Positions 44,133 to 52,522 of a stretch of 64,000 bases of DNA are shown here, one piece after another. Location of the stretch: the NCBI GenBank assembly GCA_050998805.1, contig JBPCPV010000015.1, positions 160,711 to 224,710 on the forward strand, given 5' to 3'. Source of the DNA: JAICKM01 sp050998805. Lineage in GTDB: Bacteria; Chloroflexota; Chloroflexia; QHBQ01; JAICKM01. Every line of letters starts with the position of its first letter. Within the stretch, counting starts at the first letter, position 1. Both the position numbers and the translations under genes were made by a program. Below the pieces are notes generated by a model. It saw nothing but the letters and a program-made list of their open reading frames with translations, was not told where the DNA came from and did no database searches.

Positions 44133-44792
44133 GTGATGGTGAACGAGCCGCGCTCGCCGGCAGCCGAGGCGTACAGGACGCTGCGGGTGAATATCCAGTT
44201 CGCCAGCCCGGATAAGCCGCTGAAGACTATCTTGGCTACCAGCACCAGCCCGGAGGAGGGCAAGTCCACGACGATAGCCAACCTCGCTATCGCGCTCGCC
44301 GAGACCGGCGCGCCGACCCTGCTGGTGGACTGCGACCTGCGCCGGCCGAGCCTACACACGCTGTTCGGACTGCCGAACGAAGCGGGGCTGACCAGCCTTA
44401 TGCTCGCGGGTACGGACTTGGCGGCAGGATCATTGCCGCTACAGGCCACCGGCGTCGAGAACCTGCGCCTGCTGACGAGCGGCCCCTTGCCGCCGAACCC
44501 CGCAGAGCTGCTGGCCTCGCGCCGGATGTCGGAGCTGTTGGTGCTGCTGGCCGAGCAAGCGACCTACGTGCTGATCGACACGCCGCCGATCATCGCCGTG
44601 GCCGACGCCGCCGTGCCGGCAGCCCGTGTAGACGGCGTACTGCTCGTCGTGCGCGCAGGCAAGACCCGCCGCGACCTGGCGCTCAAGGCCCGCAAGATGC
44701 TCGACCATGTGAAGGCCAACGTTGTCGGCGTGATCATCACGGACGCAAGGCTCGAAGGCTCGGCGTATGAGTACTACGGCAAGCAGGGATGA
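44133..44792 (+). CDS. CpsD/CapB-type tyrosine kinase
   Basis: A 219-residue BY-kinase: Walker A STSPEEGKSTT, Walker A' LLVDCDLRRP, Walker B YVLIDTPP. Its C-terminus has only three Tyr (YEYYGKQG) as the autophosphorylation cluster. The frame is open upstream to CTG 44073 (SRDEKQARQAAR before the GTG at 44133), with GAGGAG 9 nt before that CTG and no normal site before 44133; translation may therefore start upstream. The stop overlaps the phosphatase start (ATGA). Confidence 0.9.
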   Translation: MMVNEPRSPAAEAYRTLRVNIQFASPDKPLKTILATSTSPEEGKSTTIANLAIALAETGAPTLLVDCDLRRPSLHTLFGLPNEAGLTSLMLAGTDLAAGSLPLQATGVENLRLLTSGPLPPNPAELLASRRMSELLVLLAEQATYVLIDTPPIIAVADAAVPAARVDGVLLVVRAGKTRRDLALKARKMLDHVKANVVGVIITDARLEGSAYEYYGKQG

Positions 44793-45565
44793 TTGACATA
44801 CATGCCCACATCTTGCCCGGCGTGGACGACGGGCCGGTAGACGACGCAGAGAGCCTCGCTATGGCTGCGCTGGCCGTGTCCGGCGGCACAACCGACATGA
44901 TCTGCACCTCGCACAGCGCCGAGTGGTTCGAGATCGGGCCGCTGCCGGTGATGAAGGGCCAGATCGCCGCACTTCAAAGCAAGCTCGATGCGGCCGGCCT
45001 GGGCCTGCGGCTCTACCCCGGCATGGAGATTTTCTTGACGCCGGAGACTCCGCGCCACCTCGCAGAAGGCCGCGCCTGGACGTTGGCCGGCAGCCGCTAC
45101 GTGCTGGTCGAGATACCCTACCAACCGTGGCCGCCCTACACCGAGCAGACTCTATTCCGGTTACAGGTCGAGGGCTACACGCCGGTCCTCGCCCACCCCG
45201 AACGATACGTGGCGATCCAGCATGACCCAGACGTGATGTACCGGCTGGCGGAGCGCGGCATACTCGGGCAGGTGACGACCGGGGCGTTCGAGGGCCACTT
45301 TGGTGCGGCGACGAAGCGTTGCGCGATCACGCTCACCGAACGCGGCCTGGTGCAGTTCCTGGCGTCAGACAGCCACAGCGCGACCGACCACCGACGGCTG
45401 CCCGGCCTCTCGGTGGTCCACGCGACGCTCGTGCGTCTGATTGGCGCGGAGGCCGCCGACGCGATAGCGAGCACGCTGCCAGCCCGCGTGTTGGCCGATG
45501 AGCCGATCACGCCCGACCCAAAGCTGGCGGCTACCGGGCACTCGTTCTTCGGGCGACGCTCCTGA
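44789..45565 (+). CDS. CpsB/CapC-type PHP tyrosine phosphatase
   Basis: A 258-residue PHP-fold phosphatase that dephosphorylates the upstream kinase. Metal-binding motifs: IDIHAHILPGVDDGP at the start, ICTSHSAEW, PVLAHPERY and LASDSHSATDHR. ATGA overlap with the kinase gene, and TGATG overlap with the following phosphoesterase. Confidence 0.93.
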   Translation: MIDIHAHILPGVDDGPVDDAESLAMAALAVSGGTTDMICTSHSAEWFEIGPLPVMKGQIAALQSKLDAAGLGLRLYPGMEIFLTPETPRHLAEGRAWTLAGSRYVLVEIPYQPWPPYTEQTLFRLQVEGYTPVLAHPERYVAIQHDPDVMYRLAERGILGQVTTGAFEGHFGAATKRCAITLTERGLVQFLASDSHSATDHRRLPGLSVVHATLVRLIGAEAADAIASTLPARVLADEPITPDPKLAATGHSFFGRRS

Positions 45566-46347
45566 TGCCCGACCCACTCGGAGGCTGCGTGCTTGCGGAG
45601 GAGCATGGCCCGTTCGACATCATCGGCGACCTGCACGGCTGCTTCGACGAGCTGATCGCTCTGTTTACGAAGCTAGGCTACCGCGTCACCGACGGCTGCA
45701 CCGTGCAGCCTCCGGAGGGCCGTAAGGCGATCTTCGTCGGCGACCTGGTAGACCGTGGGCCGAATACGCCTGGCGTGCTGCGGCTAGTAATGGGCATGGT
45801 GGCGGTAGGCACCGCGCTCTGTGTGCCCGGCAACCACGACTGGAAGCTGCTGCGGAAGCTGTGGGGCAGGAACGTGCGCGTGGCGCACGGCCTTGCCGAG
45901 ACTCTGGCCCAATTGGACGCCGAGCCGCCGGAGTTCAAGGCCGAAGTCGTGGCCTTTTTCGTGGAGCTGCCCGATTATTATGTGCTGGACAGCGGTGGGC
46001 TGGTGGTGGCCCATGCGGGGTTGAATGAGGAGCTACAGGGCGAGGACTCGCACCGCGCGCGCTCCTTCGCTTTTTACGGGGATACCACGGGCGAGACGGA
46101 CGAGTTCGGGCTGCCAGTCCGCCGGAACTGGGCCGCAGAGTATCGCGGCAGAGCGATGGTCGTCTACGGGCACACGCCGGTCTCCGAGGCCGAGTGGCTG
46201 AACAACACGATCAACATAGATACTGGCTGTGTCTTCGGCGGAGAGCTTACCGCTTTGCGCTACCCCGAGCTAGAACTCGTCAGTGTGCGGCCCGCCCGGA
46301 CCTACGCCGACCCGCGTCGTCCCCTGGCACCCATGCCGACCGATTAG
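45565..46347 (+). CDS. PrpE/Pnkp-like metallophosphoesterase
   Basis: A 260-residue calcineurin-like phosphoesterase with all motifs: GDLHG, GDLVDRGP, GNHD, AHAGLN and GHTPV. The form is that of Bacillus PrpE (diadenosine tetraphosphate hydrolase) or the phosphatase part of bacterial Pnkp. Its start overlaps the cps phosphatase stop, but its role need not be in polysaccharide making. Confidence 0.88.
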   Translation: MPDPLGGCVLAEEHGPFDIIGDLHGCFDELIALFTKLGYRVTDGCTVQPPEGRKAIFVGDLVDRGPNTPGVLRLVMGMVAVGTALCVPGNHDWKLLRKLWGRNVRVAHGLAETLAQLDAEPPEFKAEVVAFFVELPDYYVLDSGGLVVAHAGLNEELQGEDSHRARSFAFYGDTTGETDEFGLPVRRNWAAEYRGRAMVVYGHTPVSEAEWLNNTINIDTGCVFGGELTALRYPELELVSVRPARTYADPRRPLAPMPTD

Positions 46348-46357
46348 AGGTGAGACA

Positions 46358-47212
46358 ATGTTGGCCCGACAATCGCTAACCCCAGCCGAAATCCGCGCCG
46401 CCGCAGAACTCGCCGAAGTATGCAACGCATATGAGGGGCTGGACCTCGTGCTCGACCTGGATGTGCTTCCGGCCCCTGCCGAGCAAACCCGCGCCCTCCT
46501 TTACTACGCTGACGACGCGCTCGTCGGCTTCCTGCGGCTCTACGGGTTTGGGCGCAGTGAAGTCGAGGTGGTCGGCATGGTCCATCCAGCGTGGAGGCGG
46601 CGGAGGATATTCCGCACTCTGCTTGAGGAGGCCCTGGCCGAGGCAAGGCGGCGGGGTGCCGGGCGGCTGCTCCTGGCGTGCGAGGAGCGATCCGCCTCCG
46701 GCCAGGCGTTCGTGAAGGCGGTCGGCGCTGTGTACAGCTTTTCGGAGCATAAGATGGTCTGGCATGGCGGTCCACCGCCTGCGCCGCCGACCGCGCTGCT
46801 TGAGCTACGCCCGGCCACAGCCGCCGATGCCGACCTACTGGTGCAGCTTTACGTCGCCTGCTTCGACGACCCCGAAGAGGAGATGCAGATCCATGTGGAT
46901 ACGATCCTGCGCGACCCGGAGCGCGATGTGCAGCTAGCCTACCTGGACGGCGCACCAATCGGCATGATCACTCTCGTGCTTTCGGAGGACGAGGCATACG
47001 TAGCGGGCTTCGGCGTGGTGCCCGAACTCAGGGGCCGGGGGTACGGGCGGCAGATCCTCGGCATGGTGATCAACCAGGCGCTACTGAGCCGGACGCGGAT
47101 CGTGTTGGAAGTCGAGACCGACAATCTGAGTGCGCTCGGCCTATATCAGTCCTGTGGCTTCCGGGAGACAACGGCCTACGATTACTACGCGCTCGATCTG
47201 CCTACTTCTTGA
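46358..47212 (+). CDS. tandem GNAT acetyltransferase
   Basis: A 284-residue protein with two GNAT folds. The first has VGMVHPAWRRRRIFRTLLEEA (acetyl-CoA loop lacking the usual GxG), the second FGVVPELRGRGYGRQILGM with the intact R-x-x-G-x-G/A loop. This two-domain form resembles MshD-type proteins. Only the C-terminal half seems fit to bind acetyl-CoA canonically. It starts 11 nt after the phosphoesterase and overlaps the convergent ferredoxin gene by 11 nt. Confidence 0.87.
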   Translation: MLARQSLTPAEIRAAAELAEVCNAYEGLDLVLDLDVLPAPAEQTRALLYYADDALVGFLRLYGFGRSEVEVVGMVHPAWRRRRIFRTLLEEALAEARRRGAGRLLLACEERSASGQAFVKAVGAVYSFSEHKMVWHGGPPPAPPTALLELRPATAADADLLVQLYVACFDDPEEEMQIHVDTILRDPERDVQLAYLDGAPIGMITLVLSEDEAYVAGFGVVPELRGRGYGRQILGMVINQALLSRTRIVLEVETDNLSALGLYQSCGFRETTAYDYYALDLPTS

Positions 47213-47462
47213 AATAATCCGCGTTGATCTGCGTGAATTTCTCCCACTCTACGGGCACATCGTCTTGCGGGAAGATCGCGTTGACAGGACATTCAGGCTC
47301 GCAGGCACCGCAATCAATACACTCATCGGGGTCAATGTACAACATCTCGATCTTGGCGAAGCCCTCTTCGTCCTGGCGTGGGTGGATGCAGTCCACTGGG
47401 CAGACATCCACACAAGAAGCGTCTTTAACGCCGATGCAAGGCTCGGTTATCACATAAGTCAT
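47202..47462 (-). CDS. seven-iron type ferredoxin
   Basis: An 86-residue electron carrier. Cluster 1 ligands are in CIGVKDASCVDVCPVDC (C-x7-C-x3-CP, the 3Fe-4S/4Fe-4S arrangement of Thermus or mycobacterial ferredoxins); cluster 2 reads CIDCGACEPECP. The ATG at 47462 has AGGAG 7 nt upstream. A promoter of its own is at 47532-47560. Confidence 0.94.
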   Translation of the reverse strand: MTYVITEPCIGVKDASCVDVCPVDCIHPRQDEEGFAKIEMLYIDPDECIDCGACEPECPVNAIFPQDDVPVEWEKFTQINADYFKK

Positions 47463-47531
47463 GAGCGCAACTCCTCTTTGGTCGGGTATTATGTCGGGAG
47501 CCGGGCGCGTGCGCCCTCCTCTGTCGCCCAC

Positions 47532-47560
47532 ATTATACGATAGACGGCAGCGGCGCGCAA
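47532..47560 (-). promoter_or_regulatory. promoter of the ferredoxin gene
   Basis: On the minus strand TTGCGC (47555-47560), 17-nt spacer, TATAAT (47532-47537). It is back to back with the trpE promoter. Confidence 0.65.
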
Positions 47561-47564
47561 CCGC

Positions 47565-47593
47565 TTGACATCGCCCCCGAAAATTGCTATAGT
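47565..47593 (+). promoter_or_regulatory. promoter of the trpE operon
   Basis: TTGACA (47565-47570), 17-nt spacer, TATAGT (47588-47593), near consensus. Transcription would start about 47600, just before the T-box leader. Confidence 0.8.
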
Positions 47594-47793
47594 TGGACTA
47601 AGATTAACTGCATAGCCAGAAAGACTGTGAACAGCAGGAGTAGTCGCGCAGGCGAGCAGGCAGAGATCCGGCGGTGGTGAAAGCCCGGATGCAGCGCGCA
47701 CGGCGAATGGAGCTGGGAGTCGCACCCCGAACGGCCCGCGCGGCCCAGTAGGCGGTGCCGGAGACTCTTCCGTTATCAGGAGCCGGGCATCGG

Positions 47794-47820
47794 ACGTAGT
47801 GCGTAGTGCGTAGTGCGTAA
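47794..47820. repeat. GTAGTGCGTAGTGCGTAGTG repeat inside the T-box leader
   Basis: Three AGTGCGT units in tandem, the same word as at 43990-44026, between stem I and the T-box. Confidence 0.75.
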
Positions 47821-47909
47821 ATCGGGTGCTCGATATAAGCGCATGAGGCGGGGCGGTTTGACTGCGTCGGCTCTGCGGAACTTGGGTGGCACCACGAGCA
47901 GGCTTTGGC

Positions 47910-47957
47910 CCTCGTCCCTTTGGCGCAATTAGTTGCGCCGGGACGGGGCTTTTTCAT
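47910..47957 (+). terminator. T-box regulated terminator
   Basis: CCTCGTCCC (47910-47918) pairs with GGGACGGGG (47940-47948), stacked on an inner hairpin GGCGCAA/TTGCGCC with loop TTAG, followed by CTTTTTCATTTTT. Confidence 0.9.
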
Positions 47958-48035
47958 TTTTAATTGTGAGTTGTGGGTTATGAATTGCGGATGGGGATCT
48001 GCGGGGCGACGTAGCGGATTGGGGGTGGAGGAGTG

Positions 48036-49550
48036 ATGAGAGTTAAAGAGAGGGAGACGGCGGTTGGGGCGATTGCGCCCGACCTGGAGACGGTGCGGAG
48101 ACTGGCGGAGGGCGAGCATGGAGGCGGGGCGGGAGGCGGGGCAGTGGTGCCTCTGGTGCGGCGGCTATCTGCGGACCTGGACACGCCGGTATCGGCGTAC
48201 TTGAAGCTGACGGGCGGAGAGACCGACGAGGGATACAGCTTCTTGCTGGAGAGCGTGCATGGGGGGGAGCATTTAAGCCGCTACAGCTTCCTGGGCACGG
48301 CCCCGACCCGCCTGTTGCGGTGTGAGCAGGGCGCGGGCAACCCGCTCACGGCGCTGGCGGATGAGGCGCGGGCCTGGCGCGTCGTGCTGCCTGAGGAGCA
48401 GGGGCGGCCGTTGCCGCCGTTCATTGGCGGCGCGGTGGGCTTCGTCGGCTATGAGACGGCGGGCACGTTCGAGCCGGTGGCTGCCGCCGCCAACGATCCC
48501 CACGGCCTGCCGCTCGCGCTCTTCGGCATATATGACACGGTGGTAGCGTTCGACCACGCCTACGGCATCATGCAGGTGATAACCCTACTGCCCCTCAGCG
48601 GCGACATCAGCGCCTCCTACGCCGCAGCCGCCGCCCGGATCGACGCGGTATGCGTGCGCTTGGCCGGACCGCTGCCGGTGGTCAGTGGTCAGTGGTCGGT
48701 GGTCGGTGGTCAGAGATCAGCTACTCGTACTCCGCACTCCGCGCTCGGCTTCGAGCAGATGGTGGCGCGGGCCAAAGAGCATATCGAGGCGGGGGACATA
48801 ATCCAGGTCGTGTTGTCGCAGCGATTCACACGGCGGACCGGGGCGGCACCGTTCGCGGTCTATCGCGCGCTGCGTGCGATCAACCCGTCGCCCTACCTGT
48901 TCTATTTGCAGCTCGGCGACTTCCAACTGATCGGCGCGTCGCCGGAGATGCTGGTGCAGGTGCGGGAGGGGCATCTTACCACACACCCGATCGCCGGCAC
49001 GCGGCTGCGCGGGGCCTCGGCTGCTGAGGACGCGGCGCTGGCGGCGGAGCTGCTCGCCGACCCAAAGGAGCGCGCCGAACACCTGATGCTGGTGGACCTG
49101 GGGCGCAACGACATCGGGCGGGTGGCGGAGATAGGCAGCGTGCGCGTTCCCGAGCTGTTCGGGGTCGAGCACTACTCTCATGTGATGCACCTCGTGTCGC
49201 GGGTGACCGGCAGGCTCCGGCCCGAACTCGGCGCGGTGGACGCGCTACAGTCGTGCTTCCCGGCGGGCACATTGTCGGGGGCGCCGAAGGTCCGGGCGAT
49301 GCAGATCATCTCGGAGTTGGAGGCGGACGCACGAGGCCCCTACGGAGGCGCGGTCGGCTACCTGAGCGCGAGCGGCAACATGGACATGGCGATCACGATC
49401 CGCACGATCCTGCTGCGCGACGGCCTGGCGACTGTGCAGGCGGGGGCAGGCATCGTCGCCGACAGCGTGCCGGCGACCGAGTGCGCCGAGTCCGAAAACA
49501 AGGCGCGGGCGCTGTTCGCCGCGCTCGACATGGCCGAAGGGGGCGAGTGA
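48036..49550 (+). CDS. trpE: anthranilate synthase component I
   Basis: About 504 residues; with TrpG it turns chorismate and glutamine into anthranilate. The N-terminal domain holds VPLVRRLSADLDTPVSAYLKL and SFLLESVHGGEHLSRYSFLG (feedback Trp site region). The chorismate-binding domain has IIQVVLSQRF, GASPEMLVQV, PIAGTRLRG, LMLVDLGRNDIGR and SCFPAGTLSGAPK. Between the domains, residues about 213-235 (VVSGQWSVVGGQ and on) derive from intergenic repeat words. ATG at 48036 follows GGAGG. Controlled by the T-box. Confidence 0.96.
   Translation: MRVKERETAVGAIAPDLETVRRLAEGEHGGGAGGGAVVPLVRRLSADLDTPVSAYLKLTGGETDEGYSFLLESVHGGEHLSRYSFLGTAPTRLLRCEQGAGNPLTALADEARAWRVVLPEEQGRPLPPFIGGAVGFVGYETAGTFEPVAAAANDPHGLPLALFGIYDTVVAFDHAYGIMQVITLLPLSGDISASYAAAAARIDAVCVRLAGPLPVVSGQWSVVGGQRSATRTPHSALGFEQMVARAKEHIEAGDIIQVVLSQRFTRRTGAAPFAVYRALRAINPSPYLFYLQLGDFQLIGASPEMLVQVREGHLTTHPIAGTRLRGASAAEDAALAAELLADPKERAEHLMLVDLGRNDIGRVAEIGSVRVPELFGVEHYSHVMHLVSRVTGRLRPELGAVDALQSCFPAGTLSGAPKVRAMQIISELEADARGPYGGAVGYLSASGNMDMAITIRTILLRDGLATVQAGAGIVADSVPATECAESENKARALFAALDMAEGGE
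48677..48742. repeat. GTCAGTGGTCAGTGGTCGGT and ACTCCGC repeats inside trpE
   Basis: Five GTCAGTG/GTCGGTG-type units at about 48677-48713, then ACTCCGCACTCCGC at 48728-48742, both in frame. They code for the linker between the two TrpE domains. Confidence 0.85.
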
Positions 49551-50125
49551 TGATCTTGATGATCGACAACTACGACTCGTTTACCTATAACCTCTACCAG
49601 TACCTCGGCGAACTTGGCGCTGAGGTGAGGGTCGTGCGGAACGACGCGATCGATCCCGACGGAGTGCGGGCTGCGGCTCCACGCGGCCTGGTCATCTCGC
49701 CCGGCCCCGGCAACCCCGACGAGGCAGGCGTCTCGATGGCGGCAATCGAGGCGGTGGCCGGAGTGCGCCCTGTGCTCGGCGTCTGTCTCGGCCACCAGTG
49801 CATCGGACAGCTCTTCGGCGGGCGGGTAGTGCGCGCGCCCGCTCCGGTACACGGCAAGACCTCGGCTATATACCACACCGGAGAGGGTGTGTTCGCCGGG
49901 CTGCCCAGCCCCTTCCGGGCGACACGCTATCACTCGCTCGTGGTCGAACGCGGCACGCTCCCGGCCGACCTCGAAATCACCGCCTGGACCGACGACGGGC
50001 TGATCATGGGCCTGCGCCACCGCAGTCTGGCGATAGAGGGAGTCCAGTTTCACCCGGAGTCGATCATGACCGAGGGCGGCAAGCAGCTGCTAGGGAATTA
50101 CTTGAAAGAGGTAAGCCAATGCTGA
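49550..50125 (+). CDS. trpG: anthranilate synthase component II, glutamine amidotransferase
   Basis: A 191-residue class I glutamine amidotransferase. MIDNYDSFTYNLYQYL at the start, the nucleophile Cys in GVCLGHQCIG (about residue 79), and HPES near residue 170 as the rest of the triad. The start overlaps the trpE stop (TGATG). Confidence 0.96.
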   Translation: MILMIDNYDSFTYNLYQYLGELGAEVRVVRNDAIDPDGVRAAAPRGLVISPGPGNPDEAGVSMAAIEAVAGVRPVLGVCLGHQCIGQLFGGRVVRAPAPVHGKTSAIYHTGEGVFAGLPSPFRATRYHSLVVERGTLPADLEITAWTDDGLIMGLRHRSLAIEGVQFHPESIMTEGGKQLLGNYLKEVSQC

Positions 50126-51192
50126 TCGTGATGCGCTTAGACGCAGAAAACAGTGAGGTCGAGCAGGTGGTGCAGCGGGTGAAGGATCTCGGCTGCACGC
50201 CTGTGCTCGCGCCGGGCACCGAACGGGTCTGCATCGGGATGCTCGGCGACGAGCGGGGAATAAATCCCGACGAAATACTGATGCTGGGGGGCGTGGACCG
50301 GGTGGTGCCGATCCTGGCACCGTATAAGCTCGCCAGCCGCGACTTCCAGCCGCATGATACGGTCGTGCAGGTCGGCGGAATAGCTGTAGGCGGGCAGGAC
50401 GTGGTGGTGATGGCGGGGCCGTGCTCGGTGGAGAGCCGCGAGGGGGCGCTGGAGATCGCGGGGCTGCTTTACGACATGGGCGTGCGGATATTCCGGGGCG
50501 GAGCGTTCAAGCCGCGCACATCGCCCTACGCATTCCAGGGCATGGGCGAGAACGGCTTACAGATACTCGCCGATGTTCGCGAACGCTTCGGCATGGCGAT
50601 TGTCACTGAGGTGATGGGCACCGACGAGGTACAGCTTGTCGCCGAGTACGCCGACATGCTCCAGGTCGGCACGCGCAATATGCAGAACTACCGCCTGCTC
50701 GAAGCCGTGGGGCGTCAGCATAAGCCGGTGTTGCTCAAACGGGGCATGAGCAGCACGCTCGAGGAGCTGTTGCTTGCCGCCGAGTACATCCTGAACGCGG
50801 GCAACCGCAACGTGATCTTGTGTGAGCGCGGCATCCGCACGTTTGAGACCGCGACGCGCTTCACGTTCGACGTGAACGCCATACCGATGCTCAAGATGCT
50901 GACCCACCTGCCGGTGATCGCCGACCCGAGCCACGGCACCGGGCGCTGGGATCTGGTCGCGCCGATCTCGCGCGCTGCCGTCGCGGCGGGTGCCGACGGC
51001 CTGCTGCTCGAGGTCCACCAGCGCCCGGCAGAGGCGCTCTCCGACGGGGCGCAATCCCTCCGCCCGGAGCGGTGCGCGGCTCTGATCGAGGAGCTTGGGC
51101 GGGTGAGCGCGGCGATTGGGCGGGGGATCGGCGGCCAGGCGTCGGGGATCGAGATCCAGCGCGCGGAGGTTGTGAGCGGCAATGCGGGATGA
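50119..51192 (+). CDS. aroF: DAHP synthase (3-deoxy-7-phosphoheptulonate synthase)
   Basis: A 357-residue type I-beta enzyme. An N-terminal ferredoxin-like regulatory domain (residues 1 to about 70, MLIVMRLDAENSEVEQVVQR) precedes the TIM barrel with MAGPCSVES, GAFKPRTSPYAFQG, KRGMSS, CERGIRTFE and ADPSHGTG. It makes the first shikimate-pathway intermediate; the N-terminal domain in Thermotoga mediates feedback by Tyr/Phe. Overlaps trpG by 7 nt. Confidence 0.95.
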   Translation: MLIVMRLDAENSEVEQVVQRVKDLGCTPVLAPGTERVCIGMLGDERGINPDEILMLGGVDRVVPILAPYKLASRDFQPHDTVVQVGGIAVGGQDVVVMAGPCSVESREGALEIAGLLYDMGVRIFRGGAFKPRTSPYAFQGMGENGLQILADVRERFGMAIVTEVMGTDEVQLVAEYADMLQVGTRNMQNYRLLEAVGRQHKPVLLKRGMSSTLEELLLAAEYILNAGNRNVILCERGIRTFETATRFTFDVNAIPMLKMLTHLPVIADPSHGTGRWDLVAPISRAAVAAGADGLLLEVHQRPAEALSDGAQSLRPERCAALIEELGRVSAAIGRGIGGQASGIEIQRAEVVSGNAG

Positions 51193-52522
51193 GGATGGGG
51201 TCGCCCGCCTGCGGGTGTTCGGGCGGGCGCAGAGGCTCGCGGGGAGTATCAGTGTGCCCGGCGACAAGTCAATCTCACACCGGGCGGCGCTGCTGGGGGC
51301 GATTGCCGAGGGCACAACGCGCATCAGCGGCTTCCTGCCGTCGAACGACTGCCTAGCGACGCTCGGCGTGGTACGCAGCCTCGGTATCGAGGTCGCCGGA
51401 CCATCGCCCTCGACCGGAGAGGTCGTGATAAGTGGGCGGGGGGCGACCGGCTTGCGCGAGGCGGACGAGGCGCCGTTCTGTGGAGGGTCGGGCACAACGA
51501 TGAGGCTGGCGGCGGGGCTGCTGGCGGGGCAGCGGTTCTACAGCATACTCGACGGCAACGAGCAGTTGCGCCGCAGGCCGATGGGCCGTGTAACCGAGCC
51601 GCTGAGGCGGATGGGAGCGAGGATCTTTGGGCGGCGGGGCGGCACACTCGCGCCACTCACTATCGTCGGCGGTGATCTGCATGGGATAGATTACATCATG
51701 CCGATAGCGAGCGCGCAGATCAAGTCGGCGTTGCTGCTCGCGGGGCTGTTCGCCGAGGGCGCGACTACGGTGCGCGAGGCGGCTCCCAGCCGCGACCACA
51801 CTGAGCGGATGCTGGCGGCGATGGGCGCGCGGATAGATCGCTCAATGCCCGGCACCGTCAGCGTATCGCGTTCCGCGCTCTCTGCGCTGTCACTGACGGT
51901 GCCGGGCGACATCTCCTCGGCGGCCTTTATCCTGGCGTCTGGCGCGGCGGTGGTGGGCAGCGAGATCCGTATCGAGGGCGTGGGCGTGAACTACACGCGC
52001 ACAGGGGTAGTAGATGTGTTGCGCGCGATGGGCGTGCTTATCCGTGAAGAGAACAGGCGCGAGGAGCATGGAGAGCCGGTGGCCGATCTGATCGTCGAGA
52101 GCCGACGGCTGTGCGCGGCACAGATCGCAGGCCCGCTGGTCCCACGGCTGATAGATGAGTTGCCTGTGCTTGCGGTGGTAGCCACACAGGCCGAGGGAGT
52201 CACCGAAGTGCGAGACGCCGCCGAACTCCGCGTGAAAGAGACGGACCGGATAGCCACGGTCGTGGAGGAGCTTGGCAAGATGGGCGCGCATATTGAGGCT
52301 CTGCCTGACGGCTTCCGCGTCTATGGCCCGACAGTCCTGCGCGCCGCAGTCGTGGAGAGCCACGGCGACCATCGCCTGGCTATGGCGCTCGCCGTCGCGG
52401 GGCTGCTCGCCGACGGCGAAACGCTGATCAGGGACACAAGCTGCATCGCCGACAGCTACCCCGGTTTCAGCGAGGCGCTTGTCGCCCTCGGAGCGCAGGT
52501 GGAGGAGACGGATGGGCGATAG
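51182..52522 (+). CDS. aroA: EPSP synthase (3-phosphoshikimate 1-carboxyvinyltransferase)
   Basis: A 446-residue enzyme with SVPGDKSISHRAALLGA near the start, CGGSGTTMRLAAGLLAG (PEP/glyphosate site region), SAQIKSALLLAGL, and KETDRIATVVEELGKMG and HGDHRLAMALAVAGLLA at the C-terminal side. The glyphosate-site motif reads GGSGTTMR where class I enzymes have GNAGTAMR, as is common in class II. Overlaps its neighbours. Confidence 0.96.
   Translation: MRDEDGVARLRVFGRAQRLAGSISVPGDKSISHRAALLGAIAEGTTRISGFLPSNDCLATLGVVRSLGIEVAGPSPSTGEVVISGRGATGLREADEAPFCGGSGTTMRLAAGLLAGQRFYSILDGNEQLRRRPMGRVTEPLRRMGARIFGRRGGTLAPLTIVGGDLHGIDYIMPIASAQIKSALLLAGLFAEGATTVREAAPSRDHTERMLAAMGARIDRSMPGTVSVSRSALSALSLTVPGDISSAAFILASGAAVVGSEIRIEGVGVNYTRTGVVDVLRAMGVLIREENRREEHGEPVADLIVESRRLCAAQIAGPLVPRLIDELPVLAVVATQAEGVTEVRDAAELRVKETDRIATVVEELGKMGAHIEALPDGFRVYGPTVLRAAVVESHGDHRLAMALAVAGLLADGETLIRDTSCIADSYPGFSEALVALGAQVEETDGR

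Larger units (their letters stand above)
47615..47957 (+). promoter_or_regulatory. T-box riboswitch, Trp specifier
   Basis: A stem I region with AGGAGTAG (about 47635) and a CCGG-GGTGGTGAAAGCCCGG arm (47669-47688), followed by CGAATGGAGCTGGGAG in which TGG at 47708-47710 takes the specifier place (Trp). The T-box proper, TGGGTGGCACCACG, is at 47883-47896 and overlaps the 5' side of the terminator region. Uncharged tRNA-Trp binding should favour the antiterminator and turn on trpE and the aro genes. A repeat word sits between stem I and the T-box where stems II/III normally are. Confidence 0.88.

Noticed and set aside
49253..49549. N-terminal extension of TrpG by 99 codons
   Set aside because: It lies inside trpE in another frame; the amidotransferase fold starts at the ATG at 49550.
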